Source: Erigeron canadensis (Eukaryota; Streptophyta; Magnoliopsida; Asterales; Asteraceae). From it: 64,000 nt of DNA. Where the stretch lies: NCBI RefSeq assembly GCF_010389155.1, contig NC_057763.1:32532645-32596644 (forward strand), given 5' to 3'. Below the pieces are notes generated by a model. The model saw only the letters and a list, made by a program, of their open reading frames with translations. It had not been told where the DNA came from and searched no databases. The position numbers and the translations under genes were made by a program. Below are positions 39,101 to 52,977 of the stretch, in pieces; the first letter of the stretch is position 1; the number at the start of each line of letters is the position of its first letter.

Positions 39101-42100
39101 GACGTATGTTCAAATAACAAACAAATGAGAGTTAGAAGTATTTAGGACAGTGATACAAAGTAATGAGATACTTGCATGTAATCTGTGTCATATAGTTCAC
39201 GGAACCTTTCAGGAATGGATCCATTAAGCTTATTAAAACTGAAGTCTCTGAAAGAGCAAAATGAACAGTTAATAATGGTGTGAAATCTGGTGAAACTGTA
39301 CTAGCACAGCTTGAACCAGTTACTTAGCAAGGTTCTCCTTTTTATGACTGACAATAAACTTAAAGAAACTATGGCTTATGGGATGCAAAAAAAGGTTCCT
39401 TTAAAGCAGAAAAAATCATCAGAAGCAGGTAAAAGCAACTTACAAGACTTTCAGCTTCTGATCCCCCTCCCCCAAAGCCAAAGATTTAGGTAATGTGCCA
39501 ATTAAATTGCAACTCCTCAAGATCCTGGAAAGATTGAGTTTAGAATGCACTAAAAAAGGAAACTCGTTATGCTTGACTAAAAAAAGCAATGCGACTCACA
39601 AGTCTTCGAAAGGTGTTGCATTCCTAATAGGTGGACAGAGTGTGTCGGGTCCTCTCAAGTCGCTGATTCTCCTGCATCACTTGATTCAATCAACAAAAAT
39701 GCTTGAAATTCATAAAATGATATACCAGGATTTACTAACAATTTTGTCAAAGATTCTGAGAGAGTGATGCTAGAAGGTATTGGCCCCTCCAATCCACTGG
39801 CCTGAATCCTTCTGCCAATAAGAAACTTCAATTGTTACCAATTGCTATATACAAAAAGTGGAAATGAAAAAGTCTGCAACATCACGAATGCCTCACAAGG
39901 ATTGGAGACTTGGCCAATCTCCTATAAAAGCCGGAATCTTCCCAGACAAACGGTTAGCACTAATCTGACTGCAACCAAAACAGAGGGTTAAATTAGGGAG
40001 CTACATTTAGCCATATAAAGAATAACTTACCCTAACCAGTATTAGAACTCACAACTCCTTCATAGTGATCAATTTTGAAAATGATGCGGGCAACTCCCCA
40101 GTGAAATAGTTGGAGTTCAGAAATCTACATATGAAACCATTGTATTTAAAAATCGATAAGAAAATAGATAAATCATTAACAATACCAACAAATTTCATGA
40201 AGTGTTACAGTTTCTCAATTTTCGCAAGATTCCCAAGTTCGGCGGGAATTATTCCAGACATCAGATTGCCTCGTACATCTCTGATTAACAAAAGAGTTGA
40301 AATCATAAACCACAAAAGCTAGTTACAAAATCTAACATTAGTCAACGATAAAAAGAAATAGATGCATATATGAATATGAATAGATCTTATACAAAGTAGT
40401 CAATGTGTTGAGGTTTCCGAGTTCCTTTGGGATTGATCCACTTATACGATTCGCCAGAAGGGATCTACAGAAGTTCAAACATATGTGATATGTCAGTGCC
40501 AACTTAAACAATATCATAAGGAATCCCATTTTATATTGAAACATTATACACATAGGTAATGAAAGAAGTACATTTCCAAAATTTGCTGCATGGAACCCCA
40601 TTCTGGAGGGATGGTACCATTGAGATAGTTGCGAGTTAAGTCTCTGTGGGAATATATATGAAAAAACAAAAATGAGCCACCGAATTTTAAACAGTTCATG
40701 TTTGAAATTTGTAATCGATAAAACCAAGAAAGAAGCGTACAGGTTTTGAAGGTAAGGAAGATTGGCAAATTCTGGTGGGAGAATGCCTTGTAGGCTTTGT
40801 CCTTTAAGACCTCTGCATATCATAACACCATTCCATATAACAAAGTTACTATCTCAAATCAGATCATCAGCAATTGTGAAATATAATAACCACACTATTG
40901 TAACATATATGTATCCTTAAAATGCATATCAGACATGAATGCATTACATTAACTCTTAATAGCAGTGAACTTTCAAAAAAAAAATTTGTTATCTACATTT
41001 TACAAAGACAAATATCAAGACAAAATATAATGTTTCACACATTTTTTCTTTACGGGAGTTGATGAACATTTTGAGTTATTCCAATTTGCATGTTAAAATG
41101 TTATGAGTAATTGTAAAGCATACATTTTACAAAGTGTGTAAGTATAAAATCAATAATGCAAATATGATATATTTGGAAAAGTTTCTTTATTAGAAAAACA
41201 TCACATCAACAACATAAGCGGGATGTGAGGAGGTAAAATGTAGATATATCTCTACCCAAAGGTAGAAAGGTTGCTTCAAAAAGGACCTCCAACATAGGAC
41301 TTAATCCCTTAAAAATATTTTTTACGACAAGACGAAGTCAAAGCCGAAGAGGGGACCTAGAGCTTGGTCTTATATTAAGAGAGAACAAAAACTCTCTCTA
41401 GAGATAGAACATAGAACTCAACTTGGTAATACATTTTACTATTTTTATTTAAAAACATCATGTCTGTGAAATCTTTTTATATTTTATGGGAATTGATATT
41501 AGTACCATTGTTATTTTTTTATCACAACTATGCATTAAATATTTGTATAGTATACTGTGATAGTTGTACATTGTGGTAAAAAATATAATAAAGGTACCAA
41601 TAGCAACTCTCAACTCTCATATTTATACATTGTGTCTACTTTCTTTTAACAGCCAACTAAATTATTTATAGTCCGAACTCCAAACTCCATCTAGGATAAC
41701 CCAATGGCTAAAGGCTACCTTCAGCCGGCTCAACCAAGCCGGACACAACCAAGGAACGTTAGTCCAAAAACCTATCAACCTCCCGGCTGTAGACACGACG
41801 ACGAATTAATGGTCAAACCCGGTCTCCAAGCCAAAACCCTTCATTGCAAGACTACTCCCATGCCAATCATTCTATGAAGGGATAGGCCTATATACTTTTG
41901 ATATCATTTGATAAAAAGGTCTTTGAAAAGGGAATATAATGCTAACAAAATAATATAAAAGGATAGCATAAAGGGTTTAATCACTGTATAACCAACGAAT
42001 TTTTCTTTTTGTATATGGTTGCCCAGTAAACATTTTTATTGACATTATATTCCCCACAAACTTGTAAAATTTGTACATGGTTCACTAACTTTTGACCTAT

Positions 42101-42563
42101 TACCCTTAATAGACGTTTAAATGCATTTTTCCTTTAATAAATTGTGACGTGGATATTACGTGGAAAAAAAATTAAAGAGTTTAATCACCAGATTACCAAC
42201 GAACTTTTCCATTTGTCCATGGTTTCCCAACAAACCTGTAAAATTTGCACATGGTTCACCAATTGTTGACCGGTTAATATCTTTTCAGGTGATCTGGCAA
42301 TGACGTGAACTATTTTAATATAAGATATGAATTCCGAATCAACAAATATATATATATATATAGGGGTTGGGTATTGTAAAACAAATATTAAAGTAAAACA
42401 AATAAGACAAGATCTTGATCCTTAGATCATGGTTATATTGATGCACGAAGATTCACAAACCAATTGATGTACGATGATTTTCATGAGGCACGGTGATTAT
42501 CACTGAATAAAAACCTATTGTTTTATTTTTTTTACTTTAATAGTTGTTTTATTTTACCTAAAA

Positions 42564-42601
<38 letters not shown>

Positions 42602-44839
42602 CATATCCCTCCCCTCCCCGTCGCGGTTAGGGACATTAGATAACGAAGAAGACATATTTCGGTTTAGGTTTCATGCCAACTGGGGGAAAGGAGAATGAAC
42701 ATTTGATTCTTATATACAGCTTTGGTGATTTGAAATCCATATTTTCTTATTATTAGTCCACGTCATTATCAACTAAGTGTCACGTCACCTAAAAAAAAGG
42801 TAATCGATAAAAAGGTCATGTATTGGTGAACCATGTACAATTCTACAAGTTTGTTGGGCAACTATGTACAAATGGAAAAGTTCTTTGGTGATTAAACTCT
42901 TTAATTTTTTTTCCACATGATATCCATGTCACAAATTTATTAAAAGAAAAATGCATTTAACCGGTTATTTTAGGTAACAGGTCAAAAATTAGTGAACCAT
43001 GTACAAATTTTACAACTACATGAGGAATATATGTCAATAAAAATATTTACTGGACAGTCATGTACAAAAAGAAAAGTTCATTAGTCTAGTGAATCAGTGA
43101 TTAAACCCTAGCATAAAACATTGCTCACTTGCATACAAAAATGTTTATGGCAAACGTACTCAATAGTAGCAAAAAATAATACAATTGGGAGAGTGAGGGA
43201 AAGAAAAATTTACACGCTAAAAACATGGCGAATGGTGGTGCTGTTTGGTTCATATATACAAGTTACATTATCCTCGTATGTTGAATTTTTCGGAGCCAAT
43301 GGTGCCCAACCACATGGATCTTGGTTGAAATCCCAATCTTTTCCCAACTTCCTTCCGATCTCCCTCAACGCATCCACTATATGGACATAGATAAAACTAT
43401 AAAAGTCACTAAATCACAGTTTGCGAAATATATATCCTAATCGTAAGCAGTGTAGTAAAAGTGAACTGCTTAGACTTGTCAAACTTGATTAAAACACGTG
43501 TGATTTTCGGTCAAACTTTCTATTTTAAATTTTCCTTTTAGGATTTTTTATTTTTTACGAAAGATAACTTCTTTTCAAGAAAAATGATAAATCTTTTTAA
43601 AAATTAGTCTAAAAATTCTCTTAAAACGTGACATGTGTTATCCATAAATTCTCTAATCTAATCCTAGCCTCTGATTTTTTCACATGTCATCGTCCAAAGA
43701 TTTTTATACAATTTTATTAGGAGGATTAATCATTTTTTTCTTTTTTCAAATTCCCTTAACAAATTGTAAGGCCATCTACATTCACAACTTAACTAAACAA
43801 TACTATTCAATAAATAATTAGTTTTTTCATTTTATATTTATCCAACCCAACTAAATAAATTTTTACACTATTATTAACAACCTAACCAAACAATATTCCT
43901 AACATATACTATGTTTTACATATAATACATTTTAGTTAAAAAATTAATTTAAAAGTATACGATAGGTTATTTATTTATCATATATATAAAGATATATCTT
44001 GATATTGTAGGCAATAAATGAGCAGTGAAAATTTATATATTTTTAAACTTTTTTTAGAAAATTAAGAACTTCAAGATAATAACCATTTTCAAGAGATAAA
44101 CTCCAGTGAACCACTTTCATTACCTAGTTTATTTTTTAAGATTTAATCAATTACATTCTAAAAATTACATTGAATATGGTGTTTGAAAAAAATATCTTAG
44201 TAATTTTTGTTGTTTGTATGGTGTCAAATATTAGTTGATAGGCTAAACAAGTCGGTTGGATATAATGGAGTTTATCAGATTTTTAAGTTTATATATATAT
44301 ATATATATATGTGCCGACTGAACAAAAATTTTGTAAGCGATAGTCTAAGAGCCAAATTAAATACGAACAATATTTACAAAATTTGAACTTTCACCAATCT
44401 CCCCAACTAAGATCTCTAGATCTTTGATCTATTTTTAAACTATAAGTAGCCAAGGATTAAGGATTAGTTATGTTTATTCTTTTATACAACTTCAAGTTGT
44501 AATATTTCTATATAAAATCCTAATCACGGTTTTGACCAAGCTGAGTTCGAGTTTCCAAAAACTCGTAACTCCCTCGCCGAGTCACGAGTTTCTAACCTTG
44601 ATTATAACAACAAAACCGATACCAACCCAAAAGAGCAGACTACGAAAAACGTTGACCGTATGCAATTATATCTTTACTCAATGAGAGATACTACTACTTA
44701 GGTAATAGTAAATATTTTAGTTGTTACGATCGAATATATTTTTATACCATATAGACTAACCTTCTTCGGATGGAAGAGCAGTTGTGTTTATAGATGCTAA
44801 ACCAAAGGGGAGCAATACAACACATAGAATTATCAACAT
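33114..44839 (-). CDS. Gene 3: LRR-malectin receptor-like kinase (LRR-VIII-2 type), 24 exons
   Basis: Tandem paralogue of about 1005 aa. Exons: 44839-44761, 43376-43214, 40812-40741, 40643-40572, 40464-40393, 40280-40209, 40124-40053, 39968-39897, 39811-39740, 39671-39600, 39524-39444, 39247-39176, 39073-39008, 38825-38760, 38328-38293, 38197-38157, 38090-37726, 37116-36924, 36461-36303, 35867-35749, 35671-35461, 35009-34772, 34519-34369, 33515-33114. Signal peptide [16 protein letters not shown]; LRRs to about 368; malectin about 394-579; membrane helix in exon 19 ([18 protein letters not shown]); kinase with [11 protein letters not shown], Lys684, HRD 780-782 ([10 protein letters not shown]), DFG from 800. 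Exon 12 ends at a GC donor (GCAAGT) where the other three copies have GT. Exon 17 is 9 nt shorter than in its paralogues. Intron 2 (2.4 kb) contains a Mutator-type element and intron 23 an LTR-like insert. Closest relative is gene 4, from which it differs by scattered substitutions in exons and introns. Confidence 0.9.
33590..33722. mobile_element. LTR-like insert in gene 3 intron 23
   Basis: Gene 4 intron 23 runs directly from GGATTGGATTAGGGTC. Gene 3 has about 130 extra bases between matching flanks, with GATTG on both sides. The insert contains CTTGTAATCCCTAT and an AT-rich tail typical of short plant copia/TRIM LTRs. Exact boundaries uncertain. Confidence 0.4.
38450..38600 (-). repeat. 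SINE-like element in gene 3 intron 14
   Basis: Minus strand: GTAGCCTAATGGTCAACC (A-box-like), then GAGGTTCGAACCTC (B box). Similar head to the one in gene 2 intron 11. Body and tail boundaries not resolved. Confidence 0.5.
41973..43108. mobile_element. Non-autonomous Mutator-type (MULE) foldback element in gene 3 intron 2
   Basis: Begins GGGTTTAATCACTG and ends CAGTGATTAAACCC. It is flanked by an identical 9-bp duplication TAGCATAAA (41964-41972 and 43109-43117), the hallmark of the Mutator superfamily. The arms (about 41973-42310 and 42770-43108) are long imperfect inverted repeats. No transposase. A second element is nested at 42361-42567. Confidence 0.8.
42361..42567. mobile_element. MITE nested inside the MULE
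   Basis: Starts TAGGGGTTGGGTATTGTAAA and ends TTTTACCTAAAACCTA, embedded in (TA)n on both sides. Both arms contain TATTAAAGTAAAA in inverted orientation. Like the MITE at 20540 it begins TAGGGGT and sits in TA repeats, though the interiors differ. Confidence 0.6.
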
Positions 44840-44878
44840 GTTGCTTAGATATTTTAATTAAACATTTTGAGGACAATC

Positions 44879-44889
44879 ATATATATAAT
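44879..44889 (-). promoter_or_regulatory. Candidate TATA box of gene 3
   Basis: Minus-strand TATTATATATA about 40-50 nt upstream of the start codon. The block between it and the ATG (CCTCAAAATGT on the minus strand) is shared with gene 4, so the proximal promoter was duplicated with the gene. Confidence 0.4.
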
Positions 44890-46030
44890 AGCAGAGAATG
44901 CAAATGTATATTACTGTAGTACTAGTAGTTGGAATAATAATTGCTACAAAGAAAAAGTGACAAACATGAAGACTTGTCTGTAGCTAGTCCTCCTGACTCA
45001 TGCATTTTAAACGTACTAGACACGAGAAGGTAAAAATAAAAAATCTGAAGGAAGTAAAAATTTAAGAGATACATCGATGATCAGTTCATTTCATAGGTAC
45101 GTCTTAGGTTATTTTCATAGTGCCAACTCAAACCATGTGGGCTTTCGGTTTAAAATTGTCGAATGCAAATACATAAACGCTTTAAAAGCAAAATTCACAA
45201 ATAAGTGCTATAATAACTTGGGATATACCTCTATAACCATTTTCAAGGATAAACTTTGTTTGTTTAAAAAAGTTTACAAATTTAAAAATTTAACAGTTTT
45301 TTGATGTTTGACTAAAATTTTTATCATGTGTGTACTCAAATGTAATATTCTAAATAAAAACATTGCTTTTGTCGTGTCGGTTCATTTCATAGGTTCCTAG
45401 GTCGTCAGTCAAAAAATAAGTTGACTGGTAGCGATTAAGTAATTCAAGACCACACATTGGTACACAGCATCGGATAAGTACCAGTGTTCAATATTCTAAT
45501 ACTTGAGTACAAATTTGGTGTGTTTTAATCATTTTGTTGGTTATTATACGAGCAATGTTACATTTACAAACAGAAAAATGCTAAATAAAGTCTTCATTTA
45601 ACGTGCATAAAAAGATTATACCTTTTTATATTAAAAGCTCATTCCTGAATTTTATGATAAGTATACAACTATTAAATACATCTTAATGAAAGCAATTAGG
45701 GTTTCGTTTAGCAAAACCCATAAAAATATAGGGAGAACGTAGAAAAAACATCTAACTTATATATATGCACCAGACTTGCAATGATCCAACTACTTAAGAG
45801 GCCTTATGCAAAAATATCTTATCTTATAGTATATAGTAAATTGATCAATCATCCTATAAATGTAAATAGAAATTATTCCATTAATCATATATATGTAATC
45901 AAATTGCTCAACCATGAATTATACTTGTTTGATACGAGTATATAGTAGCATTTATTGTATCGTGTTTTTTTTTATGATAATAACAAATGAAACATATTGT
46001 TGATGCAACTATAGCTGAACACAAATCGTA
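44890..46030. other. Short spacer between gene 3 and gene 4
   Basis: Promoter region of gene 3 and 3' flank of gene 4. The block near 44968-45006 matches 54774-54815 upstream of gene 4. At 45580-45700 lies a dispersed repeat (ATTTAACGTGCATAAAAA, TATTAAAAG) also found at 7690-7800 in gene 1 intron 11. No gene. Confidence 0.5.
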
Positions 46031-49000
46031 CTAAGGTAACAGCTTCTTTGCATCGTCTCTCTTTTGCAGATACTCGCTGAAACGATCAACTGGGTACAGA
46101 TCAACGGCAGAACTTGAAGAATCAGTGTATGGGACTGACATTTCCTCAGCATGGCTCTCATTTATATTCTCGATCTGCTTCATCATTTTCTCACGGTCCA
46201 TTTCACTCAATGAGCCTCTCTGTTCAGCAACAAATGCTTGAGGAATGATTCTTGCTTCAAGCATGCTAACCACTGATGACATTGCAGGCCTGTCGGCCGG
46301 AGAGATTGCTGTGCAAACTAGAGCCAAATTTATAACTACCATCATCTCTTGGACATCATATTTTTTACCCAGTCTTGGATCAACTAGTTCCATTAGATTA
46401 CGTGAAATATTCAAAGAGTTGGCCTGTAATAAAGATTGCAAAGGAGATAAGTAAAGGTAGTAATTTCAATTTTTGACCAAATTACATTTGAATGGATTGG
46501 ATTAGGGTCGGAGCCGCCTTAGAACTCATGTTCGTTACCCGGTCTAGCAGAACAAACTGATTCTCCTTGGCTTTGTCAACAATGTTGGGCATTCCACTCA
46601 CAATCTCTAAGAGGACAATTCCGTAGCTATATACGTCTGCTTTATCCGTGAGGTAGCCACGCAATGCATATTCAGGAGCCATATATCCACTGAAATTTGT
46701 GAAGACAAATCTTGAAGTCGGATCGGTTGCAATTTAAATGAAGGTAACAGTTTTGACCCATATACTATTAACAGGTCAAGTTGGCTATACTTTAAACCTC
46801 AAATGGGTCAACAGAAAATCTAGCAAATAAGTCAAATGGGCAGAATGGGCTGAAAGTTTAAAGTTGCCAAAGTCTATCTTTGGTACATACAACCCTCCTA
46901 AATCGTTTAATTCTTTGAAATCATATCACTGAAATTAAAACCCTGAAAGTTGATTAATTAAATAACAAAACTATTCAAGAAAATATTAAAAATCATTTTG
47001 GAAATGTGTTTTCGGTGGACCCAACCCATTTTTCCCAGCACAACCCTGCATTCCTATATCTAGTTTTGAATGCTGGTTAAACTAGAAAAAGCCAAATAGG
47101 GAAAAAAGCAGTAAGTTATGGAGAACATGAAATGACTCACTAAGTGCCAGCAACACGGGTGCTTATATGTGTATTTTCTTCTTCATCAAGCTTAGCCATA
47201 CCGAAATCAGAAATTTTGGCAGTTAAATTTTTATCAAGCAGCACGTTAGTGGCTTTGATGTCTCTGTGCACAATCTTCAACCTTGATTCTTCATGGAGAA
47301 AAGCCAAACCTCTCGCTATTTCGATGCAAATTCTGTACCTTGTTGGCCAATCAAGTTCCAGCTGCCATTCTTTAGACCCTTAAATCAACATGGTCAAAAA
47401 TAGGTTAGAAAAATGATAAGCAAATGCTTACTCCGTGGCTTTTTATTCTTACAGCATACATTCATGATCCCAATTAGAGTGCATTTATTCCCTTGGGAAA
47501 GAGGTGGCAAACTCGACCCATATACTTATTAATGAGTTGATTTGGGTAACTGTTTATTCCTAACAGGTCAATTGTATCATATCATAGAATTGAGATGATA
47601 GGTAAGCAATCAAATAGGTTGCATTGCTCCCCTTTGTAAAGCTAAGAGAGAAAAAATGGGGTCAACGGAAGCCAAAGCAGCCCATGTTGACTTGTTACTC
47701 AGCCCACCCATTTTCTGCCACTACCTTAGGATGTCCCTTCCTGAGAGCCAAGATTTTTGGAGAAGTAAAAGGGTAACAAATATCATGAATACTGAGGGAG
47801 ATAAACGATTGGAAAGTCATTTACCAAATAAAGCACGGGCAAGGCTGTTATTTTCCATATATTCGTATGCTAGCAACAACTGGTTTCCTTCAATACAACA
47901 TCCATGCAGCTTCACAAGATGCGGGTGTTGCAAAGCAGAAATCATGCCTAATTCGTTCAAAAACTCCCTATTTCCTTGCTTTGATTTGGAAGAAAGTTGT
48001 TTCACAGCTATCAAGGTTCCATCGGGCAAAACTCCCTTCAGTAAAAGACAATTAGTTTTGCGCATAGTATAAGTCACATTGATATTCTGTAAAATGAGAA
48101 AGTAATAGTTTACCTTGTAAACAGAGCCAAAACCACCCTCTCCAATCTTATTAGCAACATCGAAATTGTTTGTGGCAGTTTTGATTTGCCTCAATGTAAA
48201 TGAACCAGTGTTAAGCTCTAGGCCACTCAGGTCTGTTGAAGATAAATGTGTTTGGTAACATGTAGTTGGAATACTAACAGTAACAGAATTAACTTTGAAG
48301 AGTAGGGTGGGACATGGAATTTCTGGTCAATTTGGGTTGTACTTACATCTGCCGTAATGAAAGTATAACAGTGAGTATATAAAAAAAACTTTGGTAAAAT
48401 GAGCAAAAACTGTTTCGTGGTATATTGTATGTAGCATACCATCACTGTTTGTGAGTCAACCCAAACCAGCTCATTTGACCCATAATAAAAATGGACACAC
48501 TTCAACTCGTGCACGTCCAGACCCGTTAGCCAACCCACCCATCTTGTCAATTCTAGACTACGTGTTTGGCATGCATATACCTAGTTCATTAGTATCCCTG
48601 TGTCGCAAATAACCCATCCACCATAGAATTCCTAGAACTAGAACTAGGATGACCAAACAAACTGCTCCAACCACGATTCCAGCCACCGCCCCTCCAGAGA
48701 TACCGGTATCATTTCCACGTTCACACCGAAAATCTGAAACTATAGAATAAAGAAAGATAAAAATAGTGGTTGAGGACAATCGAACGATACAAGCTAGTCT
48801 AAAAATAGATATTCTTTTCGAAGCATTAAAAGGTTTGTGTTATGCAAGAAATTAGAAAATCTGCACTCTCTCGGATAACTTGCAAAATACATAAATAATT
48901 AAATAAATGGAAGAGTTCTTTTTCTCAAAGTGCGTATTTATATTTGAATACAGTGCATTCTTAGCTTGCTTCAGTTTTGTATCATTGTCACAAATGGTAC

Positions 49001-52000
49001 ATTCAAGTCGCGACCATGAACAACACATAAATCACATAGGAGGTTAAGAACTTACTTGGATTCACAGAGATAGCTGAAATAAGAGGACCATACACTCCTC
49101 GAGATGGGATATTGGTTGTTCCATTTCCAGCCCAATAGAGTCGAATTTCTAAAGTACTGTTAACTTCTACAGTATAATTCATGACAATCTCTTTCCCTGG
49201 CCCACCTGCTTTCTCGCTGATATCAAAATCCTTTTCAAACCTCTCACCCTGACACAATAACAACCATTTATATCCAACAATCAAACTGCCAAAAAGTAAC
49301 AAAGTTAATCCTGCATCACAATATACGAAAGATCTTATATATTATAGATGGCAGATTCTACCCATTTAATCATGAGTGGGTCGAGTTGGGTTGTTTTTCC
49401 TTCAAACAGGCCATACCAATATATTAGCTTAAAAGGGAACGGGTCGAACAGGTTGAAAGTTGCCGAAAGTCTATTAACAATACATATAACCTTCTAAATT
49501 GTAGTAAACCAAAATATAGACTATTAGTGAAATAATTTATTTTTTGTCTTTCGAAACAAAAAATTAACTATAAGGGTTGATGACGAATTAACAAGCTTAA
49601 CTGTGTGTCCTTATTGTGACAACGAATGGATAAATGTTCCAAAAGCATTCAAAGTGGGCTTTTAATTCAATTTGTAACAGCTCAGACTTAATTCTTGTAT
49701 ACATAAAAAAGTGTTAGCAGGGGTTTACTTGACGGCCCATTTTGACCCGAACCCATTTTGACTGATTATCCAATCCGTCTGACTGTCTTGGTACCATCGT
49801 TATATAGTAGATATATCCAGTTTAGAAATAACTTTGACATGTTTAGATACTATTTAATATTTATTCATTCATGTTAACTCACTTGAATGTAGATATCAAA
49901 TATACGCCTCCCAAGGCTGCTATAGGTACTATCAGCGGTAAAAGTGATCTCCGCGAAGTGAAGGCTTACATTGTAGCTTCCATTACACATACATTTTGCA
50001 TAATATGTCAAAGATAAGGCTGAAGATCGTGCACTCGTATATAATTCAGCGTTGTTCATCGAGAGTCTAGAAGTATTATCAACAAGATAATTGTCACTAA
50101 TGCCATTATCCATGAAGTCACCAGTAGTACTAAATCCCCATCGACTTTTGGGAAAATGGAAACTTGAAGGGCCACCAGGATTCGTATCATCTTCATATTC
50201 CTTATCTCCAACCCAAAATGTCTTTCCACCACAGTTGATATACAAGGAGGAAAAAGCTAATCCAAAAATAGAACTAACACCTCATAAGTTTCACCAAAAT
50301 ATGAGAAATAGTATTTAACTTTAGAACTTACTTGTGCCACATACGTCACCCGGCAGGCATGCGACCTCTTTACTGATAAAATAGTACCAAAATAAAAGAC
50401 CATTACACACAGAAATGAACATCAACATATCTTTATTTAGATAATAACTTATGACAGAAGAACTCACGAGATGATATCTTTTGAAAATGAAGCAAACAAG
50501 TTTCTGCATAAAAGAATAAAGACCGCAAGAGAAAGCATGAGAAAGTTAAATTTAACAAATCGATCTCAACACTTTTTAATTCTGGCCAAGTTTCATATTT
50601 GTACACACTTATAAGTGCATACATTTTTTCTCTGTAACTACCAGGCTTTTATGTCACTATCTTGTACATAACCGTAAGTGCAACAGATAATATTACGCAC
50701 ATTCCATAACGTGTATGTAAATGATGGTCTTACGTTTTCCGTATTTCACAGTTTGATATCCTTGAGCTCTCAAATGTAAAATTATTGTATGACAGATCAC
50801 TGCAAAAAGGTTACAACACTGGCTGTTTAACACTATAACCAATCAAGATAACATGTCAAAACATCAATTGTTACATACAGGGTAGATATATAATAAGGCA
50901 CATAACAAAATCAATAGAATCACCGCTTTACTTTATAAACTTGTACATGCTTATTAGTAGCCAATTAACTTACATGTTATCCCCTAAAGTCAGCATCCAA
51001 TCAGGCACACTTCCAGATAGCATATTTCCAGTGAGAAAACTATATATTCAAAATATGTACCAGTAAGACGTACTTCTAATAACTAACAAATGAGAGTTAG
51101 AAATATGTGGGACAGTGATACAATATAATGAGATCCTTACATGTAATCTGTCTTACTTAGTTCACTAAACCCTTCAGGAATGGATCCATTAAGCTTATTA
51201 AAACTGAAGTCTCTGAAAGACCAAAATGAACAATTAGTTTTGTATGCAAACAATGTTTACATACTGACAATAAACCTAAAGAAATTATGTCTTATTTCAA
51301 AGCAGAAAAATCATCAGAAGAAGGTAAAAGCAACTTACAAGACTTTCAGCTCCTGATCCCCCTCCCCTGGAGCCAAAGATTTAGGTAATTCGCCGAATAA
51401 ATTGCAACTTCTCAAGATCCTGGAAAGATTGGGTTTAGAAATACACCAAAAAAGGAAACTTGTTATGCTCAACTAAAAGGAGCAATTCAACTCACAAGTT
51501 TTTGAAACGTGTCGTACTACTGATAGGTGGACAAAGTGTGTCGGGTCCTCTCAAGTCGCTGATTCTCCTGCATCACTTAATTCAATCAACAAAAATACTC
51601 GATCAAAACTGAAAGAAAATTATACAATGATATACGAGGAATTACTAACAAGTCTGACAAAGATTCCGAGAGAGTGATGGTAGAAGGTATTGGCCCCTCC
51701 AGTCCGCTGGCCTGAATCCTTCTGCCAATACGAAACTTCAATTAATACTAACTGCGATATACAACAAGTGGAAAATAGAAAAGTATGCAAAATTGTTAAT
51801 GTCTCACAAGGTTTGGAGACTTGGCCAATTTCCTATGAAATCTGGAATCTTCCCAGACAACCTGTTAGCACTAATCCGACTGCAAAAGAAACAGAGTTAA
51901 ATTAATGAGTTACATTTAGCCATATAATGGAAACCTAAGGCCAACCAGTACTAGAACTCACAACTCCTTCATAGTATTCAGTTTTGAAAACGATGCAGGC

Positions 52001-52938
52001 AACTCTCCAGTGAAATAGTTGGAGTTCAGAAATCTACATATGAAACAATTGTATTTAAAAGTTGATATACTTATGATAAGGAGTTAGAAAAACCATAAAC
52101 AATACCAACAAATTGCATAAAGTCTTACAGTCTCTCAATGCTTGAAAGTTTCCCAAGTTCGTCGGGGATTCTTCCAGACATCATATTGTCTTCTACGATT
52201 CTGATTAACAAAAGAGTTGAAACCATAAACAGCAAAAGTTAGTTACAAAAGATCACAATATCTAATACAAGTATTATATTTTGAATATAAATAGATGCAT
52301 ATATGAATAGATCTTATACAAAGAAGTCAATGTGCTGAGGTTTCCGAGTTCCTTTGGGATTGATCCAGTTATACGATTCGCCAGAAGGGAGCTACAGAAG
52401 TTCAAACATATGTAATTTGCCAGTTAACAAAAAGAACCCCATTTTATATTGAAACATTATACACATAGGACATATATAGCTAGAGAATGAAAGAAGTACA
52501 TGTTTAAAATTTGCTGCATGGAACCCCATTCTGGAGGGATGGTGCCATTAAGATAGTTGCGAGTTAAGTCTCTGTAAGAATATATATGAAATTAAAAGAC
52601 CAACAATGAGCCACCGAATTCTAAACAGTTCACATTTAAAATTTGAAAAAGATATTTAAAACCAAGAAAGAAGCGTACAGATTTTTAAGGTAAGGAAGAT
52701 TGGCAAATTCTGGTGGGAGAATGCCTTGTAGGTTTTGTCCTTTCAGACTTCTGCTTATATCATACCAAACCAAAACACCATTTTATATAACAATGTTACT
52801 ATCTCAAATCAAATAATCAGCAACTAGGAAAGAAATAACCACACTACTATTGGTAACATGTATTCTTAGAATGCATATCTGACCTGAATTACATTACAGA
52901 AACTCTTAATAGCACACAATTTGGTGTATTGAACTTTC

Positions 52939-52977
<39 letters not shown>

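Noticed and set aside
39311..39767. Plus-strand frames over gene 3 exons 9-12
   Set aside because: Antisense to LRR exons whose splice sites and protein are conserved in the other copies.
41690..41890. GC-richer block in gene 3 intron 2 just outside the MULE
   Set aside because: Looked like a retroelement fragment but has no ends, duplication or coding match that I can state.
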